Part shown: piece by piece, positions 18,647 through 27,516 of the stretch
Position numbering within the stretch: position 1 is the first letter of the stretch
Layout of the letters: every line of letters begins with the position of its first letter
NCBI RefSeq assembly: GCF_003259745.1
Contig: NZ_QLMC01000005.1
Span: 372,001-436,000 of the forward strand
Length of the DNA: 64,000 nt
Direction of reading: 5' to 3'
Origin: Larkinella arboricola
GTDB taxonomy: Bacteria; Bacteroidota; Bacteroidia; Cytophagales; Spirosomataceae
Notes under the pieces: model-generated
Told to the model about the DNA's origin: nothing
What the model saw: the letters and a program-made list of their open reading frames with translations, nothing else
The model's database searches: none
Program-made: the position numbers and the translations under genes

Positions 18647-19679
18647 ATCGAAACTCCAGTACTTTTTTCGACTGGCTGCTTTCGTTGGCCAGTTCAATGA
18701 TCCGGATAACGGCAATCGCCTGCTCAGGCGTGACTTCCTGCGGTTTTTCACCGACGATGGCCCGGTACAGGTTATCGTAAAAATGATGGTAATTGCCCGG
18801 CTGGCTCGGGAAGGTAAAACGGCCTTCCGGCGTGGTCAGCATACCGTACTGGCTTTCGGGTTCGGCCCCCCAGTCCGGCGTATTGGGCAGAATGTTTTTG
18901 CGCTGGGTTTCTTCCTGAATGTCCAGACCGTATTTGATGAATGAGCCTTTCGTACCGTGGATGATGTAGCGCAGGCTGCTGTCAATGGTCAGCATGGACG
19001 ATTTCAGAATCACGCGCTTGTCCGGGTAGAACAGCCGTACATCGAAATAATCGTCCAGCACACCGCCTTTCCGAATAATCCGGACATCGCCCGAAACCGA
19101 TTCGGGTAGACCAAACAGGGCTACGGCCTGGTCGATCAGGTGCGAACCTAAATTGTAAAGATTACCTCCGCCGTCGGTGTCCTGCTCCTTCCAGCTATTG
19201 GCTACATCCGGGCGGAACCGGTCATACCGGCATTCGTACTCCACAATATCACCCAGCTGATCTTCCCGCAGAAGTTGCTGAATGGTCAGAAAATCGGCGT
19301 CGTAGCGTCGGTTCTGGTACGGAATCGCTACCAGCCCTTTCTGCCGGGCGAGTTCCAGCAGTTCGCGGGCCTGAGCCGAGGTGTTGGCAAACGGTTTTTC
19401 GATCAGTACGTGTTTTCCGGCTTCCAGTGCGGCTTTGGCGTAGGCAAAATGGGTGTCGTTGGGCGAACTGACAATGATGAGGTCAATCGCCGGATCGGCC
19501 AGTAACGCTTCGTGGCTGCGCACGGTTTGAATCGTCGGGTCGAAGGCTTCCGCTTCGTTGCGGTGCCGTTCAACCACTTTCGTGATTTTAAAATGGGGAT
19601 TGACCGTCAGAAAAGGCGCGTGGAAATACCGGCCCGACAGTCCGAATCCGATTATTCCAACCTGAATGGTACGAGACAT
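18645..19679 (-). CDS. Gfo/Idh/MocA family oxidoreductase
   Basis: The 344-residue enzyme has an N-terminal Rossmann fold (VGIIGFGLSGRYFHAPF) for NAD(P), the family Lys motif EKPFA near residue 96 and the C-terminal substrate domain with GGGNLYNLGSHLIDQ, whose His is the usual catalytic position. The family oxidises or reduces sugars, inositols and related compounds. Its length and N-terminus fit the YdgJ/YhhX branch, but the substrate is not known. It is convergent with the second SusCD pair and divergent from tsaE. Confidence 0.92.
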   Translation of the reverse strand: MSRTIQVGIIGFGLSGRYFHAPFLTVNPHFKITKVVERHRNEAEAFDPTIQTVRSHEALLADPAIDLIIVSSPNDTHFAYAKAALEAGKHVLIEKPFANTSAQARELLELARQKGLVAIPYQNRRYDADFLTIQQLLREDQLGDIVEYECRYDRFRPDVANSWKEQDTDGGGNLYNLGSHLIDQAVALFGLPESVSGDVRIIRKGGVLDDYFDVRLFYPDKRVILKSSMLTIDSSLRYIIHGTKGSFIKYGLDIQEETQRKNILPNTPDWGAEPESQYGMLTTPEGRFTFPSQPGNYHHFYDNLYRAIVGEKPQEVTPEQAIAVIRIIELANESSQSKKVLEFR

Positions 19680-19774
19680 GGGATAGTAGGAAACAAAGTT
19701 GCGGGCCGAAGATGGCTATTTTTGCCCAGAAGGTCAACAATAGGCCATAATCTGTCGGAGACCAAGAAAAATGC

Positions 19775-19782
19775 TATCTTTG
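19775..19782 (+). promoter_or_regulatory. -7 box of tsaE
   Basis: TATCTTTG is an exact match to TAnnTTTG, 20 bases before the tsaE ATG. This supports ATG 19803 as the start. Confidence 0.6.
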
Positions 19783-19802
19783 GAAGTGAATTATATTGCG
19801 CA

Positions 19803-20213
19803 ATGACACGACGCTTTCGGGGAATTGACGAGTTAGATGCCGTTGCCGGGCAATTGATCGATGCCGGACGTTTGTATTCCGTCTGGTTGTTCGAGGGCCA
19901 AATGGGGGCGGGGAAGACCACACTGATCAAGGCGATCTGTCGGCGGTTGGGGGTGGTTAATACCGTTCAGAGTCCGACGTTTTCGATTGTAAATGAGTAT
20001 ATTACCGAGTCTGGTGAATCCGTTTATCATTTTGATTGTTACCGGCTCCGGGACGAAGAAGAAGCCCTGGACAGTGGTTTGGAAGAATACATTGATTCGG
20101 GAGCGCGCTGCCTGATTGAGTGGCCGGAACGGATTGCTGGCCTGCTGCCGCCCGACGCCTGGACGATTCATTTGCGGGTGGAAAACGAAGAACGAGTACT
20201 AGAAACCTATTAG
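19803..20213 (+). CDS. tsaE: tRNA threonylcarbamoyladenosine biosynthesis ATPase TsaE
   Basis: TsaE is the P-loop ATPase that drives turnover of the TsaB-TsaD complex in t6A synthesis. The 136-residue product has Walker A in FEGQMGAGKTT near residues 30-40, SPTFSIVNEY as switch-like segment, HFDCYRL and the C-terminal IEWPERI motif. The open frame extends upstream to 19512, but that part is not TsaE-like and overlaps the divergent oxidoreductase. ATG 19803 follows a good -7 box. In many Bacteroidota tsaE neighbours porX and alanine dehydrogenase; here only the latter is adjacent. Confidence 0.94.
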   Translation: MTRRFRGIDELDAVAGQLIDAGRLYSVWLFEGQMGAGKTTLIKAICRRLGVVNTVQSPTFSIVNEYITESGESVYHFDCYRLRDEEEALDSGLEEYIDSGARCLIEWPERIAGLLPPDAWTIHLRVENEERVLETY

Positions 20214-20218
20214 ACACA

Positions 20219-20312
20219 CAACGTACGGATTAAGGAGGACGAATTATTCAAAAACTTTGGAACCGGCTGAGCCGGGTTTGAAAAAGTTCGTCATTCGCAG
20301 TTCGTCAGTCAT
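20219..20312. repeat. Heptad-type inverted repeat between tsaE and ald (AGTTCGT units)
   Basis: The right side has 7-base units AGTTCGT, CATTCGC, AGTTCGT, CAGTCAT from 20285 to 20312. The left arm GACGAATTATTCAAA pairs imperfectly with the right arm, whose reverse complement is GACGAACTTTTTCAAA. The centre ACCGGC-TGA-GCCGG closes the hairpin. It begins just after the tsaE stop and ends 14 bases before the ald GTG start. Confidence 0.55.
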
Positions 20313-20326
20313 AAATCCCGTTTATA

Positions 20327-21538
20327 GTGACAGGGTTTGAAGAACTAGCAAAGCAAACGGCACTTTATCCGCAGGAAGCCCCTGCCGCTGTTAAAAAGCA
20401 TAAAGGTAGCCTGATGATCGGGTTGCCCAAAGAGGTATCCCTTCAGGAAAACCGGATTGCACTCACGCCGGAAGCCGTCGCCATTCTGGTCCGGAACGGC
20501 CACGAGGTGCTGGTCGAAAAAGGGGCCGGGGCCGGCGCAAAATTTTCGGATAATGATTACAGCGAAGCCGGGGCATTGGTTGCTCCGTCGGCCAAGGAAG
20601 TCTACGACGCGAATCTGATTCTGAAAGTTGAGCCGCTGGTTGAGCAGGAGTTTGAGTATATCAAACCCGGCAGCACGCTGATTTCGGCTGTTAATCTGCC
20701 CAACCACGACCGCAAATACTTTGAACGGCTGAACGGCAAAAAAATCACCGCGCTCGGGTACGAATACATTGAGGATAAGGTGGGCGGTATGCCGGTCATC
20801 CGGGCCATGAGTGAGATTGCCGGCAGCACCGTCATGCTTATTGCGGGCGAGTACCTGAGCAGTGCCAACAACGGTCGGGGAGTCATTCTGGGCGGTATTA
20901 CGGGCGTTCCGCCGACCAAAGTCGTGATTCTGGGCGCGGGAACGGTGGCCGAATATGCCGCCCGGACCGCACTGGGGCTGGGGGCCGAAATCAAGGTTTT
21001 CGACAAGCATATCTACAAGCTGCAACGGCTGAAATACGCCATCGGCCAGCATATTTACACGTCTATTATCGAGACGGATACCCTTTCCGAAGCCATTCAG
21101 CGGGCCGATGTGGTGATTGGCGCCATGCGGGCCGAAGACGGGCTGAGTCCGGTGGTGGTGACGCAGGAAATGGTATCGCACATGAAGCTCGACGCGGTGA
21201 TTATCGACGTTTCAATCGATCAGGGCGGTAATATTGAGACGTCCCGAATGACAACCCATAAGGAACCCACCTACAAGCTGCACGATGTCATTCATTACTG
21301 CGTTCCGAACATTCCGTCGCGGGTAGCCCACACGGCCAGTCTGGCGCTCAGTAACATTTTTCTGCCGTTTCTGTTAAAGACAGGAACCCTCGGCGGTATT
21401 GAGGAAATGATGTTTGCAAACCGCTGGTTCATGAAGGGCGTTTATAGCCATAACGGTTTGTTAACCAACGCCTACATTGCTAAAAAATTCAATATGCGCT
21501 ACAAGGACCTGAGTCTCCTGCTGGCCGCACGAATTTAG
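20327..21538 (+). CDS. ald: Alanine dehydrogenase
   Basis: This NAD-dependent enzyme catalyses reversible oxidative deamination of L-alanine to pyruvate and ammonia. The 403-residue protein has the AlaDh/PNT N-terminal domain (IGLPKEVSLQENRIALTPEAV), catalytic-region VNLPNHD and a Rossmann motif VILGAGTVAEYAA near residue 200. The N-terminal extension KQTALYPQEAP is typical of the Bacteroidota branch and supports the GTG start at 20327. It is downstream of tsaE on the same strand. Confidence 0.93.
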   Translation: MTGFEELAKQTALYPQEAPAAVKKHKGSLMIGLPKEVSLQENRIALTPEAVAILVRNGHEVLVEKGAGAGAKFSDNDYSEAGALVAPSAKEVYDANLILKVEPLVEQEFEYIKPGSTLISAVNLPNHDRKYFERLNGKKITALGYEYIEDKVGGMPVIRAMSEIAGSTVMLIAGEYLSSANNGRGVILGGITGVPPTKVVILGAGTVAEYAARTALGLGAEIKVFDKHIYKLQRLKYAIGQHIYTSIIETDTLSEAIQRADVVIGAMRAEDGLSPVVVTQEMVSHMKLDAVIIDVSIDQGGNIETSRMTTHKEPTYKLHDVIHYCVPNIPSRVAHTASLALSNIFLPFLLKTGTLGGIEEMMFANRWFMKGVYSHNGLLTNAYIAKKFNMRYKDLSLLLAARI

Positions 21539-21609
21539 TTGAACGGTTTATTGTTTTCTGGTTGGGATATCTGTAGCCGGAAATCCGTGTTCCATAAACT
21601 GTCAGGACC

Positions 21610-22017
21610 ATGATTCATCATAGTAACGAAAATACCCTTCTCGACGACGCGAATTCGCCGGAGATCAACCGGAAACTGATGAGCGCGGTTTCGTCGGATT
21701 TTATTAAAGTAGCCGACGCCCTGCGCGAAGCTTCGTATCAGATTCGGAAGCGCGGTTTTTCGGAAAACCCCATTTTTATTGCTTCCCGCCGACCGACGGA
21801 GATGGGCCAGCTGCTGCTCGGCCCGAACGAACTGGCCGGTAACACCTGGATGTACCGGGCGTCGCTGCTGGATGAGTTTGTGCAGCGCCGGTTGGTCGGG
21901 GAGGAGTCGGTGGAGTTGTTTAAGGAAAATTATAAAAACCCCGACGAATTCTGCTGCCTGTTCGTCATCGACGGCGATTTCGCCGGGTTTATTTTTATTC
22001 CGTTCCCGGAAGATTAG
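21610..22017 (+). CDS. Conserved hypothetical protein, 135 residues
   Basis: I do not recognise a named domain. The protein is soluble and mixed alpha/beta, with a C-terminal hydrophobic segment CCLFVIDGDFAGFIFIPFPED that looks like a beta-sheet core and not a membrane helix. ATG 21610 is the first start. It lies 71 bases downstream of ald on the same strand and may share its transcript. It is convergent with the Wzi-like gene, whose stop is 17 bases away. Confidence 0.7.
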   Translation: MIHHSNENTLLDDANSPEINRKLMSAVSSDFIKVADALREASYQIRKRGFSENPIFIASRRPTEMGQLLLGPNELAGNTWMYRASLLDEFVQRRLVGEESVELFKENYKNPDEFCCLFVIDGDFAGFIFIPFPED

Positions 22018-22033
22018 TCCCGTTTGTCGTCCG

Positions 22034-23548
22034 CTATTTGCAAATCCGGTATTTATTGTAGTCCCACGTTTTGCGGATTCCGGCGTAGACGGCGCTGCTG
22101 TTCTGGAGCAGGTCGCCCTGATCGGCGGCCGCCGAGAAGTTGATCCGTAAACCGTGTTGGTTGAGGGGCAATTCGAGCATCATGTAGGACGAGAACTGCC
22201 GGGCGGTTTCCGAAAAAGGAGCGTCGTAGGTTCCGTAGTTTTGGCTGTAGGAGAACTTAAACTGGAAGCCGCAGTTGGTGGCAAACTTTCCCTGAATGCC
22301 GGTGTGATAGGCCCGTACCCGGTTGTTGCTGAAAAAACCGTATTGCGATAACTCCGGTCGGGTGTCGGTAACGGGTGTGATGAACGGAGTACCGATGGTC
22401 CGCCCGAAATACGACCAGCCGTCCCGATACTGGGCGTGGTTAAAATAATTGTCGCGCCCCCGAAATTTATAGTGATCGTCGAAAACACCCCCGCCCTGGC
22501 TTTTGGTGTATAAAAATTCAAGGACAGCCCCGGTGATCCGCAGGCCGGAAGGGGCCGGGTTCAGATTCCGGAACCGCAAACCCGTCAGACCGTCTTCAAT
22601 GTTGGTCAGGTAATACAACGAACCGTCTTCGTAAACACTCTGGTGGTACAGCAGAAACGAAACGCTCTTAGAACTGTATTCTACCCCTACGTCAATGCTT
22701 CCCAGGTGATTGCCGATGCGGTTTTCGCGGTCAAAACGGCTGTAACGCGTGGTGTCGAGTTCAATCAGTCGGCCTAGGCTATTGCCCGTTAACACAAACA
22801 GATAATCCTGAAGGCGGGCGGGAAACCGTCCGTCTTTCACCAGCGACTCTGGTAACTGATCGGTCATACCGCCCCACTGGGCCTGATGGTTAAATCCGGC
22901 GTAGAACTTAACGGGCCAGTTGGGTTTCCCCAGCCGCGCATACAGCGATTTCTGGTGCAGGTACGAATGGGTAACTTTCCGGTTGTGATTACCAAACCAG
23001 CCGTGAGCAAAGGTTCCCCGGAAGGCCAGCAGGCCCTTCGTGAATCCAATCGGTGTATAATCAGGTAAGCTAATTTGCACTTTGGGCATGGGAAGCGCAT
23101 TGCCCGACCAGCTATACGACCCCGAACTGAGGGTGGAATCGACCAGCCCAACGATCTCGCGCCGACGCCCGGCTACAATGTCGAAAACACCGGCCCGGAC
23201 TTTTACATAAGCTTCTGGTAGTAGTACTGATTTCTTTGCTTGAGCATCCAAATTGTAGGCCATTTCAAAACCGTAACCGATTCCAAACCGGTCTTTTCGT
23301 TTGTTTGTGGGCGTATCTGATAGCGGATAAAACCGGTAGTCCTGCTGGATACCCGCCCGTAGACTGGCGTACGGCAGCGTATTGGGAACAATACCGTATT
23401 GATTGGTGCGCATCCAGAAGGGCGTTGGTTGGCCCGGCGTGTAAAACCCACCCAACTCCGCAAAAAAACGCGTTGGGCGGGTTTCAACGACGGGCTGACC
23501 CAGCGTAAAAAGTGGACAGAGAAAATAGAGAAGTAGCGCTCTGGTCAT
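22034..23548 (-). CDS. Capsule assembly Wzi family outer-membrane protein
   Basis: The 504-residue protein has a short signal peptide (MTRALLLYFLCPLFTLG), then alternating aromatic beta-strands of an outer-membrane barrel. The segments FWMRTNQYG, VKVRAGVFDIVAGRR and the C-terminal NFSAAADQGD match the Wzi-like family of Bacteroidota. Wzi in enterobacteria is an outer-membrane lectin that anchors capsule; in this phylum the role is inferred only. It has its own promoter at the 3' end of thrB and a leader of about 145 bases. Confidence 0.82.
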   Translation of the reverse strand: MTRALLLYFLCPLFTLGQPVVETRPTRFFAELGGFYTPGQPTPFWMRTNQYGIVPNTLPYASLRAGIQQDYRFYPLSDTPTNKRKDRFGIGYGFEMAYNLDAQAKKSVLLPEAYVKVRAGVFDIVAGRRREIVGLVDSTLSSGSYSWSGNALPMPKVQISLPDYTPIGFTKGLLAFRGTFAHGWFGNHNRKVTHSYLHQKSLYARLGKPNWPVKFYAGFNHQAQWGGMTDQLPESLVKDGRFPARLQDYLFVLTGNSLGRLIELDTTRYSRFDRENRIGNHLGSIDVGVEYSSKSVSFLLYHQSVYEDGSLYYLTNIEDGLTGLRFRNLNPAPSGLRITGAVLEFLYTKSQGGGVFDDHYKFRGRDNYFNHAQYRDGWSYFGRTIGTPFITPVTDTRPELSQYGFFSNNRVRAYHTGIQGKFATNCGFQFKFSYSQNYGTYDAPFSETARQFSSYMMLELPLNQHGLRINFSAAADQGDLLQNSSAVYAGIRKTWDYNKYRICK

Positions 23549-23660
23549 GGCTCATTGAAAAGATGGTCACAGTTCGATTGAGCACTTCGGGCGCTGGGTA
23601 AAAATAGATTTCCTTTTAAGCCACTGGCTTTCTCCGCATTTTAAAATCCGGAAAGGCTAT

Positions 23661-23700
23661 GCTTACACAAACAACCTGAATTCTCATTATTTGTATAAGC
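23661..23700 (-). promoter_or_regulatory. Inverted repeat at the predicted 5' end of the Wzi transcript
   Basis: GCTTACACAAA (23661-23671) and TTTGTATAAGC (23690-23700) form an 11-base inverted repeat with one mismatch and an 18-base loop. It lies just downstream of the -7 box at 23700-23707, so it could be an operator or a 5' leader hairpin. Confidence 0.4.
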
Positions 23701-23732
23701 AAATATAATTCCATTTTTTCGATTTACCCAAT
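23700..23732 (-). promoter_or_regulatory. Promoter of the Wzi-like gene
   Basis: On the minus strand ATTG (23732-23729), a 21-base spacer and TATATTTG (23707-23700) match the Bacteroidota promoter. The -33 part lies in the last codons of thrB. Confidence 0.6.
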
Positions 23733-24653
23733 AATTCGGGGACCTTCCTGATTGATGCCCGACACGTACACTTCACTGCCGATGCCAACGGACTGAAAAG
23801 CCGCCTGCATGCTGCTACCCACCCGTTGGGCCGTGTCCTGGTCGCGGCTGAGGGCAAACATGGACGGACCGGAGCCGGAAATGCTGCATCCGAGGGCACC
23901 CGCGTCGAGGGCCGCCTGTTTTACTTCGTTGAATTCGGGAATGAGAATGGCGCGGATCGGTTCGATAATCACATCAACCATCGAACGGCCGATCAGGTCG
24001 TAATCCGGTTTCATCAGACCGGCGATCAGGCCCGCCACGTTGCCCATCTGGATGATGGTATTTTTCATCGACACCTCATTTTTCAGGATGTGCCGGGCGT
24101 CTTTGGTGTTTACTTCAATTTCCGGGTGAACAATTGTCGCGTAAAGTTGGGCGGGCGTGTTAATGGTGATGATATCCAGCGGGTTGTAGCTGCGGATTAC
24201 CACGAAGCCACCCATCAGGGAAGGGGCTACGTTATCGGCGTGGGCCGAGCCGCAGGCCAGCCGTTCGCCTTCCATCGCAAACGGAAGCAGATCAAGCTGC
24301 TTGAGCGGACGACCCAGCAACTCGTTGACGGCAAATACCCCGGCCACGGCGCTGGCGGCACTGGAGCCCAGCCCGCTGCCCAACGGCATTTTTTTGTGCA
24401 GAGTAATGTCCAGTCCCTGATCGGATTCAATGTGTTTCAGGTACGTCTGAACGGCAATCCCGGCGGTATTCCGTTCGGTCTGCTTGGGCAAACGGCCTTC
24501 GTCGCCCAGGATGGCGTTAATCCGGACGCCCGGCTGATTGCTTTTACGGATTATAATTTCGTCACCGGGATTATCGACGGCAAAACCAAATATGTCAAAA
24601 CCGCAGGCAACGTTGGCCACGGTGGCGGGGGCAAATACTTTTATAGAATCCAC
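23724..24653 (-). CDS. thrB: Homoserine kinase
   Basis: ThrB phosphorylates homoserine to O-phosphohomoserine in threonine synthesis. The 309-residue GHMP kinase has the N-terminal VFAPATVANVACGFD and the ATP loop PLGSGLGSSAAS near residues 90-101, and a C-terminal GCSISGSGPSMFA motif. It follows thrA by 69 bases and has a good internal -7 box. Threonine synthase (thrC), usually next in such operons, is not in the window; the following gene is Wzi-like. Confidence 0.96.
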   Translation of the reverse strand: MDSIKVFAPATVANVACGFDIFGFAVDNPGDEIIIRKSNQPGVRINAILGDEGRLPKQTERNTAGIAVQTYLKHIESDQGLDITLHKKMPLGSGLGSSAASAVAGVFAVNELLGRPLKQLDLLPFAMEGERLACGSAHADNVAPSLMGGFVVIRSYNPLDIITINTPAQLYATIVHPEIEVNTKDARHILKNEVSMKNTIIQMGNVAGLIAGLMKPDYDLIGRSMVDVIIEPIRAILIPEFNEVKQAALDAGALGCSISGSGPSMFALSRDQDTAQRVGSSMQAAFQSVGIGSEVYVSGINQEGPRIIG

Positions 24654-24692
24654 GGCTTTAAATTATTGCCAGTTGCAATAACGTTCTTTTAG

Positions 24693-24700
24693 CAAAGATA
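24693..24700 (-). promoter_or_regulatory. -7 box of thrB
   Basis: TATCTTTG on the minus strand matches TAnnTTTG exactly, 39 bases before the thrB ATG, within the thrA-thrB gap. It suggests that thrB can be expressed apart from thrA. Confidence 0.55.
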
Positions 24701-24722
24701 CAAATTCGTTGGGCGGTTTGGT

Positions 24723-27185
24723 TCACGCCAGATAACTACCGATGCTGACCACGTCGGCAAATACGCCCGTTGCGGTTACTTCCGCACCCGCACCGGGACC
24801 TTTGATCACCAGCGGGCGCTCTTTATACCGTTCGGTTGTAAAGGAAATGATGTTGTCGGCTCCCGATAGCGAATAAAACGGATGCTCGAACCCAACCGAC
24901 CGCAGTTCAATGGTCACCTTGCCATTCTCAAACGTGGCCACGTACCGCAGTTTTTCGTGACGGCTTTCGGCTTCCTGCAACAGATTTTCAAAATAAGCGT
25001 TATTGCGCTCCAGCTCCTCGAAAAAGGCCGGAATGCTGGGGGCCGCAATGCAGCTTTCGGGCAGCAGGTTGTTGATGGTTACATCCGACGGTTCGAGTTC
25101 AAAACCGGCTTCGCGGGCCAGAATCAGTATTTTCCGGGCCACATCCATACCACTCAGGTCTTCGCGCGGATCGGGTTCGGTAAAGCCTTTAGCTTTGGCT
25201 TCCCGCACCACGTCGGCAAACGAAACACCGGGTTTGAACGTGTTGAAAATGTAGGACAGCGTTCCGGACAGGATGGCTTCAATTTTCAGAAACCGGTCGC
25301 CGGAGGTCATCAGACCCTGCAATGTATTGATAATGGGGAGTCCCGCGCCCACGTTGGTTTCGTACAAAAACTTGACGCCCCGCCGGACCGTTGCCCGTTG
25401 CAGGCGCTTGTATTCGGCGTAGGAACCCGAATTGGCCACCTTGTTGGGCGTGACAATCGACACGTTGGCGTTCAGCAGCGGTTCGTAAAACAGGGGAATA
25501 TCCTTGTCGGCCGTGCAGTCGATGAAAACGCTGTTGGGCAGGTTATAATCCTTCAGCTTGTCTACAAAGGCGGGGAGGGAGGTGGTAACACCTTCGTTGG
25601 AAAGACGCTCCTGCCAGTTGGTGAGGTCGATGCCTTTCGGATCGAGCAGCATTTTTTTGGTGTTCGAAACCCCAACCAGACAGATTCGCAGCGATTTTTC
25701 GGTTCGCAGGTATTCGTACTGCGCCTGAATCTGTTGCAGCAACGTCCGGCCAATAAGACCCGCGCCCACCAGATAGAGGTTCAGAATGCGGGCTTCGGAC
25801 TGGAAAAAGACGTTGTGCATCGCGTTGAGCGCTTTCGAGAGGTTGTTCTTGTTGATCACCACCGAAATGTTGATTTCCGACGAACCCTGCGCGATGGCAA
25901 TAATGTTGACCCCGTTTTTACCCAATACCGAAAAGAGCTTTCCGGCAATCCCGGAGCTTTTCTTCATGCCTTCGCCCACGGTTGCGATGATCGACAGGTC
26001 GCGTTCGATGCTGATGTTGTCGATATGACCGTGCGTGATTTCGGTCGCAAACTCAGCTTCCAGAATTTCGCGGACGCGGTCGGCGTTGCGCGGTTCGATG
26101 GCGAAACAGATGGAGTGTTCCGACGAAGCCTGCGAGATCAGAATGACGCTGATTTTGTAATGCGCCAGCGTACTGAACAGCTTGGCCGACACCCCGGCCA
26201 CCCCAATCATCCCGCTGCCCTGGATGTTGACCAGCACAATGTCGTCGATCGACGAAATCCCCGTGATGGTGAAATCGCGCCGGTCGGCGGTGCGGCTGAT
26301 TACCGTTCCTTCGTGGCCGGCGTTGAACGTATTCAGAATCCGGATCGGAATGTTCCTGGCAAAAGCCGGCTGTAGCGTGGGCGGGTAAATGACTTTAGCT
26401 CCGAAGTGACTCAGTTCCATCGCTTCGGCGTAGGTGATGGTCGGAATATTGAACGCGTTCGGCACCTTGCGCGGGTCGGCGGTCATCATACCGTCTACGT
26501 CGGTCCAGATGTCGATGAAATCGGCGTTCAGGGCCGCTCCCAGAATGGAAGCCGTATAGTCGGAGCCCCCGCGTCCGAGCGTGGTGGTTTCGTTCTGAGC
26601 CGTTGAACCGATAAAACCGGTCACAATGGGCAGATCGGCCCCGATGGTCGAGAAGTAGTCTTTAATTAATTGATGGGTCGTTGTTTCGTCCACTTCCGCC
26701 ATGCTGAACTGGGAGTCGGTGCGGATCAACTGGCGGGCGTCGCAATACCGGGCCGGAACGCCTTTGCTTTTCAGGCATTCGCTGATGACCAGACAGGAAA
26801 GGCGCTCGCCGAAACTCATTACCAGATCGAGCGTACGGTCGGACAATTCGCGGATCAGCGACACACCCCGCAGCAAGTCTTCCAGTTCGTTGACGGTACC
26901 GCGGACGGTTGCAAATACCTTGCTCTGCTCCTTAATCGGAATCAATCCTTTAATGACGTTGAAGTGCCGGTCTTCAATACCCCGAATCAGCTCCAGGTAA
27001 TCCGGATTGCTGGTAGCCGCCATCCGGCCAATTTCAATCAACTGATTGGTGACGCCACTCATGGCCGACAAGACAACTGCACCGAGCGCATCGCCGTTCT
27101 GGCGGTGATTTAAGATGATGGCAATGACCTTCTTAATATTCTCAACGGACTTTACCGACGTTCCGCCAAATTTCAGGACGTTCAT
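24723..27185 (-). CDS. thrA: Bifunctional aspartokinase/homoserine dehydrogenase
   Basis: This fusion enzyme phosphorylates aspartate and later reduces aspartate semialdehyde to homoserine. The N-terminal kinase starts MNVLKFGGTSV, carries GRGGSDYTA near residue 215 and is followed by ACT domains (about 310-450). The homoserine dehydrogenase half starts near 465 with the Rossmann motif LVGAGLIGRTL and contains EANVGAG-like NVGAGLPI and DPREDLSG-DVARK. ATG 27185 is chosen because it opens the kinase motif; the longer frame up to 27317 adds no homologous residues. The 820-residue length is normal. Confidence 0.97.
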   Translation of the reverse strand: MNVLKFGGTSVKSVENIKKVIAIILNHRQNGDALGAVVLSAMSGVTNQLIEIGRMAATSNPDYLELIRGIEDRHFNVIKGLIPIKEQSKVFATVRGTVNELEDLLRGVSLIRELSDRTLDLVMSFGERLSCLVISECLKSKGVPARYCDARQLIRTDSQFSMAEVDETTTHQLIKDYFSTIGADLPIVTGFIGSTAQNETTTLGRGGSDYTASILGAALNADFIDIWTDVDGMMTADPRKVPNAFNIPTITYAEAMELSHFGAKVIYPPTLQPAFARNIPIRILNTFNAGHEGTVISRTADRRDFTITGISSIDDIVLVNIQGSGMIGVAGVSAKLFSTLAHYKISVILISQASSEHSICFAIEPRNADRVREILEAEFATEITHGHIDNISIERDLSIIATVGEGMKKSSGIAGKLFSVLGKNGVNIIAIAQGSSEINISVVINKNNLSKALNAMHNVFFQSEARILNLYLVGAGLIGRTLLQQIQAQYEYLRTEKSLRICLVGVSNTKKMLLDPKGIDLTNWQERLSNEGVTTSLPAFVDKLKDYNLPNSVFIDCTADKDIPLFYEPLLNANVSIVTPNKVANSGSYAEYKRLQRATVRRGVKFLYETNVGAGLPIINTLQGLMTSGDRFLKIEAILSGTLSYIFNTFKPGVSFADVVREAKAKGFTEPDPREDLSGMDVARKILILAREAGFELEPSDVTINNLLPESCIAAPSIPAFFEELERNNAYFENLLQEAESRHEKLRYVATFENGKVTIELRSVGFEHPFYSLSGADNIISFTTERYKERPLVIKGPGAGAEVTATGVFADVVSIGSYLA

Positions 27186-27516
27186 ACAGTGGGAAATTAT
27201 AGAATGATGGATTGTGGGTCCAACTGACCGACAACCTGGCTTTCGAATGGTGATGAAGAAAAGGAGCGCAAATATAGAGAAAAAGCAGCTTGTGTGTTGC
27301 AAAGAAATCGAAACCAAAAGCGAGTCATTGGGCAGGAAAAATGCCTGAGCGGACGAAAACCGCTGGACACCGTCCGGATTTTTGTCTCAAGCCGTAGGCC
27401 AGGGGGCAGCGGGTCACGTGTGGCAGAAATGCCGGAAAATTCGTACTTTCACTAAACGAACAAATCCGTGTAACACACTGTTCTCTCACTAATACTGCTG
27501 ACTAACGACCGTATCC
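27186..27516. other. Divergent intergenic region between thrA and the VWA gene
   Basis: This 331-base gap holds the thrA promoter (-7 at 27269-27276) and a leader of roughly 75 bases. It also has TACTTTCA near 27444, a partial -7 match for the VWA gene. I see no threonine-rich leader peptide with an attenuator hairpin and no RNA gene. Confidence 0.6.
27269..27276 (-). promoter_or_regulatory. -7 box of thrA
   Basis: TATATTTG on the minus strand matches TAnnTTTG. A TTTG lies upstream with a long 23-base spacer. Confidence 0.55.

Noticed and set aside
24882-26375. 497-codon open frame antisense to thrA
   Set aside because: A shadow frame caused by codon bias in thrA; the thrA sense protein is fully conserved.
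27186-27317. In-frame N-terminal extension of thrA as a threonine/isoleucine leader peptide
   Set aside because: Few Thr or Ile codons and no attenuator hairpin; it contains the predicted promoter and leader, not coding sequence.
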